Part shown: piece by piece, positions 1-5,473 of the stretch
Layout: each line of letters opens with the position of its first letter
How positions within the stretch are numbered: position 1 is the first letter of the stretch
Assembly: GCA_946885905.1 (NCBI GenBank)
Contig: CAMPHL010000067.1
Coordinates: 1 to 9,111, forward strand
Length of the DNA: 9,111 bases
DNA from: an uncultured Pseudomonadota bacterium
GTDB taxonomy: Bacteria; Pseudomonadota; Gammaproteobacteria; Burkholderiales; Usitatibacteraceae
Direction: 5' to 3'
The notes under the pieces: generated by a model
The model's input: the letters and a program-made list of their open reading frames with translations, nothing else
What the model was told of the DNA's origin: nothing
Databases searched by the model: none
Translations under genes and position numbers: made by a program

Positions 1-1
1 G

Positions 2-1528
2 GCGCGCGGCCAATACCGCATCGCCGTGACCGAGCTTCCCCCCGGGACCTCGGCCGCACGCGTCCAGGCCGAGATCGACGAGCTCACCAATCCCAAGCCG
101 AGGTCGGGCAAGAAGTCCCTCACGCCCGACCAGGCCAACCTCAAGAACACGGCGCTCGCGCTGCTCGAGAGCATGCGCGACGACTCGGACGGCGAGCACC
201 CCGTGCGGCTGGTGTTCGAGCCGCGCACCGGCAAGGTCGATCCCGACGAGCTGATGCAGTTCCTGCTCGCCCGCACGTCGATGGAATCGAACGTGCCGTT
301 GAACCTGGTGGCGATCGGCCGCGACGGGCGCCCCCGCCAGATGGGCCTCGCGGAGGCGATCGGCGAGTGGGCCGCCTTCCGCCTCGACGTGCTCGAGCGG
401 CGCCTCAAGCACCGCGCCGACGAGGTCGCGGACCGCATCCACATCCTCGACGGCCGGATGATCGCCTTCGTCAACATCGACAAGGTGATCAAGCTGCTCC
501 GCCACGCCGACGAGCCCAGGCCCGAGCTCATGAAGGCGTTCGGCCTTTCGGAGCGCCAGGCCGAGGACATCCTCGAAATCCGCCTGCGCCAGCTCGCCCG
601 CCTCGAGGGCATCCGGATCGAGAAGGAACTGGCGGAGCTCAAGAAGGAGCAGGCGCATCTCAAGAAGCTCCTCGCCTCGCCCTCCGAGCGGCGCAAGCTC
701 GCCGCGCAGGAAGTGCGCGAGGACGCGGAGCGCTTCGGTGACAAGCGCCGCACCGTGATCGAGGAAGCCGAGCGCATCACGGTCTCCATGGTGGAAACGG
801 TCGTCGACGAGCCGGTGACCGTGATCCTCTCGCGCAACGGGTTCCTCCGGTCGCGCCAGGGGCACGGCGTCGACCGCGCGGCGCTCACGTGGAAGGAGGG
901 CGACGGCCCGCTCGCGATCGTCGAGACCCGCACCGTGTGGCCCATCGTCGCGATGGGCGCCAACGGCCGCGCGTACAGCCTCAAGGCCTCGGACCTGCCC
1001 GGCGGCAAGGGCGACGGCGTCCCGGTGAGCTCGCTCGCGGACACCCAGGGCACCGCGATCGTGAGCCTGGTCTCGGCCGCGCCCGAGGTTACGGTCCTTT
1101 TCGGCACCGCGGCCGGCAACGCCCTGCGTGCGAAGATCGAAAATCTCGTAACGACCCGTAGCGCGGGGAAACAGTTCGTGGCGGTGGGCGAAGGCGATGC
1201 GCTGGTCACGGCCGAGCGCTTCGATCCGGCCACGAAGGAAGTGGCGGCGCTCTCCGCCGAGGGACGCCTGCTGGTGTTCCCGTTGGGGGAAGTGAACGAG
1301 CTGCCCAACGGTGGCCGCGGGGTGATGGCGATGCGGCTGCACGACAAGGAGTCGATGCTGGGCATCCGCCCCGCCGACGCCGGCGTGCGCATCGCGGCCA
1401 TCGGTCGAGGCGACAAGCGCATCTCGATCGAGGTCAAGCCCGGCGCCCTGGGGCACTATCGCGGCTCACGCGCGCGCAGCGGGCGCAAGCTGGAGCCCTA
1501 CTTCAAACGCGTCGAAGGATTCGAGTAA
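2..1528 (+). CDS. parC: DNA topoisomerase IV subunit A (ParC), 5'-truncated by window edge
   Basis: This is the A (breakage-reunion) subunit of topoisomerase IV, the ATP-dependent type IIA enzyme that unlinks daughter chromosomes with ParE. The frame is open from the first bases, so the gene begins outside the window; the GTG at 26 is internal. The visible 508 codons lack the N-terminal winged-helix part with the catalytic tyrosine and quinolone-resistance region. Seen directly: the VTELPPGTSA segment at 26-55, the SNVPLNLVAIGRDGRP stretch near 289-336, a charged coiled-coil region at about 400-770 and the ERFGDKRRT motif near 729-755. The C-terminal beta-pinwheel domain follows from about 790 to the end. 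Pinwheel blades are marked by GFLRSRQGHGVDR, GRAYSL, SAGKQF, GRLLVFPLGEVNELPNGGRG and the closing LGHYRGSRARSG. The wording of these blades, without a canonical GyrA box, matches ParC rather than GyrA. The exported PRC-barrel gene follows 13 bp downstream. Confidence 0.95.
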   Translation, partial: ARGQYRIAVTELPPGTSAARVQAEIDELTNPKPRSGKKSLTPDQANLKNTALALLESMRDDSDGEHPVRLVFEPRTGKVDPDELMQFLLARTSMESNVPLNLVAIGRDGRPRQMGLAEAIGEWAAFRLDVLERRLKHRADEVADRIHILDGRMIAFVNIDKVIKLLRHADEPRPELMKAFGLSERQAEDILEIRLRQLARLEGIRIEKELAELKKEQAHLKKLLASPSERRKLAAQEVREDAERFGDKRRTVIEEAERITVSMVETVVDEPVTVILSRNGFLRSRQGHGVDRAALTWKEGDGPLAIVETRTVWPIVAMGANGRAYSLKASDLPGGKGDGVPVSSLADTQGTAIVSLVSAAPEVTVLFGTAAGNALRAKIENLVTTRSAGKQFVAVGEGDALVTAERFDPATKEVAALSAEGRLLVFPLGEVNELPNGGRGVMAMRLHDKESMLGIRPADAGVRIAAIGRGDKRISIEVKPGALGHYRGSRARSGRKLEPYFKRVEGFE

Positions 1529-1532
1529 GGAG
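1527..1532 (+). promoter_or_regulatory. Shine-Dalgarno site of the PRC-barrel gene
   Basis: AAGGAG lies nine bases before the ATG at 1542 and overlaps the last two bases of the parC TAA stop. It is a strong match to the 16S anti-Shine-Dalgarno and fixes the start codon. The overlap with the parC stop suggests that ribosomes ending parC can reinitiate here. No promoter can fit in the 13-bp gap, although one inside parC cannot be excluded. Confidence 0.8.
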
Positions 1533-1541
1533 CGAAACCCG

Positions 1542-2720
1542 ATGAAGCTGAGCAGCCTGTTCGCCGCATCCGCCATCCTGCTTTCCGCAGCCCTGCCCAC
1601 GTTCGGCCAGGCGCCGGCCCCGGTGCGATTGGGCGAGCTCGGCGACCGGCCGGTAGTGGACGCCGGCGGCGCCAAGATCGCGGACGTGTACGACGTGGTG
1701 GTGGATATCGAGGAGGCGCGTGTCGCCTACATCGTGTTCTCGGTCGGCCTGAAGGTGATCCCCGTGGCCATGCCCTCGCCCGAAATGGCGTTCGCCAGGG
1801 ACAAGGTCGAGCTCGCGTTCGCCCGCTCGCGGCTCGAGAGCATGCCGACACTGGACATGTCCTCCCTGGGGCCGCGCTACAAGCGCGGCCGCGACCTCCT
1901 CGGGACCCCGTTCAAGGATCCCAACGGGGTCCTGCTGGGAGAGGTGAAGGACCTCATGATCGACACCACCAACGGTGCCGTCGCGGCCGTGGTCGTGGCC
2001 TTCGATCCCAAGGTGCGGCAGGAAAAGGGTTGGGTCGCGATTCCGCGCGAGAGCGTGCGCTACGAATCGGGCGGCTACGTCGCCACCTTCAAGCTGGACG
2101 ACATGCGCCCCGAGGCGCAGGCGCGCGCCGAGCAGCAACGCTTCGACGCCGCGCAGGCCGCGGCCGCCACCATCGACCGCGACGAGCGCCTCACCGAGCT
2201 GCAGGGGCGCAGCCTCGTCGACCCCCAGGGCAAGGTCCTGGGCCAGATCGTGGACGTGGTCACCGACGCGGCGGGGACGAAAGCACTGCATGCGCTCGTC
2301 AACGTCGGCGGCAGTGGCCCTTCGTCGATCGCCCTGCCCCTGCAGGGCGCCACGCGCAGCGGCGGCAGCTACGTCGTGCCTTCCGGCGCGGCCGCGCTCA
2401 GCCCCGCGCCGCCCGGCGGCAAGCGGCTGTCGGAGCAGATCGGCAAGCCCCTCGTCGACGCGCGCGGCAAGGAGGTGGGCAAGGTGCGGGAGATGGTCCT
2501 GAACCTGGCCACCGGCAAGGTGCACTACGCGGTGGCCGAGTTCGAGCCGTCGTGGATCGCCGCCGGGTACCTGGTGCCGATCAAGGTGCCCGGCGAGGAT
2601 CGCAAGATCGAGTTGAACGCGCTCACCGGCTCGATGATCTTCCAGGCGGCGCGCTGGCCCGACATCAACAACCCGCAGTTCATCTCCAACATGGACGCCT
2701 ACCTCGCGCGCCAGAAGTAG
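1542..2720 (+). CDS. Exported protein with four PRC-barrel-like repeats
   Basis: The 392-residue product starts with a typical Sec signal peptide: MKLSS, a hydrophobic core at residues 6-19, and likely cleavage after FGQA at residue 24. This predicts a periplasmic or envelope location. The mature part holds four copies of one pattern, at residues about 30-93, 116-185, 217-283 and 296-365. Each begins with a form of 'L-x-G-x-P-hydrophobic-x-D-x-x-G-x-x-hydrophobic-G', as in GTPFKDPNGVLLG, GRSLVDPQGKVLG and GKPLVDARGKEVG. A D-hydrophobic-hydrophobic run and a beta strand ending in a [V/A]-[IV]-P segment follow, which is the signature of the PRC-barrel fold. The first copy is the most diverged. 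A charged Ala/Gln/Arg linker at about 189-214 divides the protein, and a tail containing WPDINNPQF closes it. PRC-barrel domains act in RNA processing (RimM), photosynthetic reaction centres and many unassigned envelope proteins; the function here is unknown. The 3' end overlaps the convergent nhaA fusion gene by 22 bp. Confidence 0.85.
   Translation: MKLSSLFAASAILLSAALPTFGQAPAPVRLGELGDRPVVDAGGAKIADVYDVVVDIEEARVAYIVFSVGLKVIPVAMPSPEMAFARDKVELAFARSRLESMPTLDMSSLGPRYKRGRDLLGTPFKDPNGVLLGEVKDLMIDTTNGAVAAVVVAFDPKVRQEKGWVAIPRESVRYESGGYVATFKLDDMRPEAQARAEQQRFDAAQAAAATIDRDERLTELQGRSLVDPQGKVLGQIVDVVTDAAGTKALHALVNVGGSGPSSIALPLQGATRSGGSYVVPSGAAALSPAPPGGKRLSEQIGKPLVDARGKEVGKVREMVLNLATGKVHYAVAEFEPSWIAAGYLVPIKVPGEDRKIELNALTGSMIFQAARWPDINNPQFISNMDAYLARQK
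2699..2720. other. 22-bp tail-to-tail overlap of convergent genes
   Basis: The PRC-barrel gene (plus strand) ends with TAG at 2718-2720, and the nhaA fusion (minus strand) ends with TAG at 2699-2701. The last seven codons of each gene, with their stops, therefore share DNA. No hairpin-plus-T-run terminator is visible between or just beyond the two stops, so transcripts of the two units probably run into each other. Confidence 0.85.
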
Positions 2721-4528
2721 GAGAGCAGCGCCACGCCCAGCGCGCCGGCCGCGATCGAGGCGCCGAACACGCCGAGCTTCACCGCGGCGAAGGCTTCGGG
2801 GTCGGGGGAGGCCTTGGAGGCGATGTACAGCGACATCGTGAAGCCGATGCCGGCGAGCGCCGCCGCCCCCGCGAGCTGCGGCCACGAATACGCCGCCGGC
2901 TTGCTGGCGAGGCCCAACCGGACCGCGAGCGCCGAGCCCGCGAGCATGCCGAGCGGCTTGCCGATCACCAGCCCGCAGGCCACCGCGAGTCCGACGCGGA
3001 CGTGATCCGGATCCAGCGAGAACGCGAGCGTGAGACCGGCGTTGGCGAAGGCGAACAGCGGCAGGATCAGGTAGCTCGACCAGGGCTCGACCGAGCGCAG
3101 CAGCTTGTCGGCCGGCGACTCGATACGGTCGTGGATCGCGTCGAGCATCCGCAGCGCCGGCTCCGAGGGGCCATGCTTGAGCACGCGCTCGCCCGAGCGG
3201 CCGATCTCGGCATGGATCACCGACTCGGCCTGCGCGAGCAACGCCTGCAGGTTGGCCGGCGCACGGGTGGGCGTGGCCAGCGCGAGCACGATGCCCGCGA
3301 GCGTGGCGTGGAGGCCCGCGCGATGCAGGCAGATCCACAGGATCAGGCCGAGGAGCGCATAAGGCAGCGCGCGGTAGATGCCGGAGCGGTTGACCAGCAC
3401 GAGCAGCACCGCCACGGCGGCCGAAGCCGCCGCGTACCCGGGATCGAACTTGCCCGAATAGAACAGCGCCACCAGCGCGATCGCCACCAGGTCGTCGACG
3501 ATCACCGCGGCGGTGAGGAAGATGCGCAGCTCGACGGGCACGCGCGCGCCCAGCAGGGCGATCAGCGCCACGGCGAAGGCCGTGTCCGTAGTGGTCGGAA
3601 TCGCCCAGCCATGTGCGAAGGCCGGGGGCGCGATCGCGAGGTAGATCAGCGCCGGGAAGAGCATGCCGCCCACCGCAGCCGCGATCGGGAACGCGGCAGC
3701 GCGACGCGAGGCGAGGCGGCCCACCGTGAGCTCGCGCTTGATCTCGAGCCCCACCACCAGGAAGAAGATCGGGAGCAGGCCGTCGTTGATCAGCTCGCGC
3801 AGCGGCAGCTTCCACTCGAGGCCGCCGGCCTCGAGGCCCACGGCCATTTCCCAGAACGCCTCGAGCGCCGGGCCCCAGGGCGAGTTGGCGAGCCCGACCG
3901 CGGCCACGGTCATCACGAGGAGCAGCAGGCCCGTGGAGGGCGCCCAGCGCGCGAAATCCAGCGCCGCCGACTGCATGCGGTAGCCCAGCGAGCCGTTCAG
4001 CGCCTCGGCGAGCGTGCTTTCGTCCCACGAGCCCTCGTAGCGGCGTCCGTTGATGAAGAACGTGGGCGAGACCATCGCGCCGCTCGCCTTCGCGCTTTCG
4101 ATGTCCGCGTCCACCTTCGCCCGGGCGCGCTCCCGGGCCTGCGCCCCGGCGCCGGCGGGCTCGGGCAGTTGCAGCCTGACGGCCAGCTCCTGGAGATCGT
4201 CCTCGGCGAGCCGCGTGCCCTTCTTCATCAGCAGGTCGTGCGCCTCCCAATACTGCCCGGCGCTCTCGTGCGCGTACTCGACCATCTCGGCGGCGGCCTT
4301 CGCCTTCACGTCGCCCGTGATGGGCCGATGGCGGAAGACGTAGCGCAAGCGCTCGCCGAAGCGGTCGCGCAGGTTGGCGATGACTTCATGCGCGCCCTGG
4401 CAATACGGGCAGTCGAAGCTGCCGTACTCCACCAGCGTGAGGTCCGCGGCGTCGCTGCCGAGGCAGTGGTCGCGGCCGCCCTGCACGGGAGGTGACAACC
4501 GGTATGCGGTGGCGCTCGATTCGCTCAT
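2699..4528 (-). CDS. nhaA: DsbA-like thioredoxin domain fused to Na+/H+ antiporter NhaA
   Basis: The 609-residue fusion has two recognisable parts. Residues about 20-182 form a DsbA-family thioredoxin fold with the redox motif C40-P-Y-C43 and the cis-proline loop VSPTFFING (153-161); an extra cysteine sits at 22. Residues about 190-609 are a full NhaA antiporter, which exchanges Na+ or Li+ for protons across the inner membrane. Key NhaA residues are present: the GLEIKREL motif (260-267), T314-D315 in the TM4 crossover, the ion-binding pair D345-D346, and the lysine of GKPLG (K524), matching E. coli T132-D133, D163-D164 and K300. Compared with E. coli NhaA, about 40 extra residues lie between TM8 and TM9 (roughly 421-470). 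There is no signal peptide, and NhaA has its N-terminus inside, so the thioredoxin domain should face the cytosol. No good Shine-Dalgarno sequence precedes the ATG, and no ATG, GTG or TTG lies in frame between it and the upstream stop. It follows the FNT gene by 45 bp. Confidence 0.92.
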   Translation of the reverse strand: MSESSATAYRLSPPVQGGRDHCLGSDAADLTLVEYGSFDCPYCQGAHEVIANLRDRFGERLRYVFRHRPITGDVKAKAAAEMVEYAHESAGQYWEAHDLLMKKGTRLAEDDLQELAVRLQLPEPAGAGAQARERARAKVDADIESAKASGAMVSPTFFINGRRYEGSWDESTLAEALNGSLGYRMQSAALDFARWAPSTGLLLLVMTVAAVGLANSPWGPALEAFWEMAVGLEAGGLEWKLPLRELINDGLLPIFFLVVGLEIKRELTVGRLASRRAAAFPIAAAVGGMLFPALIYLAIAPPAFAHGWAIPTTTDTAFAVALIALLGARVPVELRIFLTAAVIVDDLVAIALVALFYSGKFDPGYAAASAAVAVLLVLVNRSGIYRALPYALLGLILWICLHRAGLHATLAGIVLALATPTRAPANLQALLAQAESVIHAEIGRSGERVLKHGPSEPALRMLDAIHDRIESPADKLLRSVEPWSSYLILPLFAFANAGLTLAFSLDPDHVRVGLAVACGLVIGKPLGMLAGSALAVRLGLASKPAAYSWPQLAGAAALAGIGFTMSLYIASKASPDPEAFAAVKLGVFGASIAAGALGVALLSYFWRAR

Positions 4529-4558
4529 CGGACGGGACGACGCAAGGCCGAGCAGTAT

Positions 4559-4570
4559 GCCCGATCGGGC
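4559..4570. repeat. 12-bp perfect palindrome between the FNT gene and nhaA
   Basis: GCCCGATCGGGC is its own reverse complement and lies three bases after the FNT stop codon and 30 bases before the nhaA start. As RNA it could form only a 4-bp GC stem with a GATC loop, and no T-run follows on the minus strand, so it is not a convincing terminator. It may be a weak 3' hairpin or a protein site, or chance in GC-rich DNA. Confidence 0.35.
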
Positions 4571-4573
4571 GGG

Positions 4574-5416
4574 TCAGATTTCGCGCATCACCTGCGCGTG
4601 CGAGAGCAGCGCGAAGAGGATCGTGCCGCCCACGATGTTGCCCAGGAGCGCAGGGACGGCGAAGCCCGCGAAGGCCTGCCAGGCCCCCATCTGGCCGTTC
4701 ACGACCAGCATGAAGGCCTCCATGCTGCCCGCCACGATGTGCGCCGAGCCCGAGATCGCGATGAGGTAGGTCATCAGGAAAATGACCGGCACGGGGTTGT
4801 TGCCGGCCGCCGGCAGCAGCCACACCATCACGGCCATGAGGAAGCCCGCGGTGATGGCCTCGAAGAAGAACACGGCCCAGGTCTTGTCCATCGCGTGGCG
4901 GCTCACGCCGAGCATCGCATCGAGAAGCTCGGCCGAGAGCACCGGCGTCCAGCTGCAGAAGAGCGCCGCGATGAGCGTGCCGGCCAGGTTCGCGCCGAGG
5001 ATGATGGACCAGGAGCGCGCCAACGCCGTGAAGTTCGCCCGCGTGGGCTCGGCCATCACCGGCAGGACCATCGTGATGGTGTTCTCCGTGAAGAGCTGCT
5101 GGCGGCCGAGCACCACGATGAGGAATCCGACCGGATAGCCGGCGGCGATCGCGAGCGGCGCCCAGATGCTGTCGGGCGTGCGCAGGTCGATTACCGCCTG
5201 CGCGAGCAGCGAGAAGCTGATCGACAGGCCCGCCGCGACACCCGACCACCACAGCGAGAGCGAGGGCCGCGCCATCTCCTCCTCGCCATGGCGCCGCACG
5301 ACCTCGTAGATCACCGGCGTGGGCGGCGTTGCGCGTTCCTCGACCGCCTCGGCCTCACGCGCGCTTTCCGCGGAGGGCGTCGACTTCGGGAGGCGGTCCT
5401 TCTTTTCCTTCTTCAT
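4574..5416 (-). CDS. Formate/nitrite transporter (FNT) family protein, YfdC-like
   Basis: This 280-residue inner-membrane protein belongs to the FNT family of pentameric channels for small monovalent anions such as formate, nitrite and hydrosulfide. Residues 1-50 are a charged cytoplasmic leader, starting MKKEKKDR and ending VVRRHGEEEMAR. Six membrane segments follow, at about 56-77, 87-105, 133-156, 182-204, 210-240 (broken) and 248-272. Family marks are GRQQLFTENT (104-113), the re-entrant segment after TM2, and SGSAHIVAGS (222-231) with H226 at the position of the central FNT histidine. The wording of these motifs and of the C-terminal FALLSHAQV resembles E. coli YfdC, whose substrate is not established, more than FocA or NirC. 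The ATG at 5416 is preferred because the leader resembles that of YfdC and no other start lies in frame back to the permease stop 57 bp upstream. The ribosome site is weak. Upstream lies the RND permease, downstream the nhaA fusion. Confidence 0.9.
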   Translation of the reverse strand: MKKEKKDRLPKSTPSAESAREAEAVEERATPPTPVIYEVVRRHGEEEMARPSLSLWWSGVAAGLSISFSLLAQAVIDLRTPDSIWAPLAIAAGYPVGFLIVVLGRQQLFTENTITMVLPVMAEPTRANFTALARSWSIILGANLAGTLIAALFCSWTPVLSAELLDAMLGVSRHAMDKTWAVFFFEAITAGFLMAVMVWLLPAAGNNPVPVIFLMTYLIAISGSAHIVAGSMEAFMLVVNGQMGAWQAFAGFAVPALLGNIVGGTILFALLSHAQVMREI

Positions 5417-5473
5417 GGCGGGGTTGGACCGCCCTGGCCCCCGATGGGTTGCCTCTGGAGGGAAAACCTTCCT

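Noticed and set aside
1..1528. GyrA instead of ParC
   Set aside because: The pinwheel blades lack a canonical GyrA box (only degenerate LPGGKGDG and LPNGGRG are seen), and the C-terminal LGHYRGSRARSG and SAGKQF segments fit ParC.
1503..4250. A 915-codon open frame on the minus strand across the PRC-barrel gene and most of nhaA
   Set aside because: Its composition is Arg/Ala/Gly/His-rich without any recognisable domain, and it lies over two well-supported genes. It is a shadow frame typical of very GC-rich coding DNA.
2030..4495. An 821-codon open frame on the plus strand, antisense to nhaA
   Set aside because: The product is a low-complexity run of Arg, Glu, Gln and His with no domain, signal or ribosome site. 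The opposite strand encodes a clear DsbA-NhaA protein, so this is a codon-bias shadow.
5275..5283. AGGAGG just before Met48 of the FNT protein, as an alternative start
   Set aside because: The spacing to the ATG is only two bases, and the residues upstream of Met48 resemble the leader of E. coli YfdC, so the start at 5416 is better supported.
5457..5472. Possible hairpin GGAAGG-TTTT-CCCTCC after the RND permease stop (minus strand)
   Set aside because: The stem is six pairs with one A-C mismatch and has no T-run after it, so it does not qualify as an intrinsic terminator.
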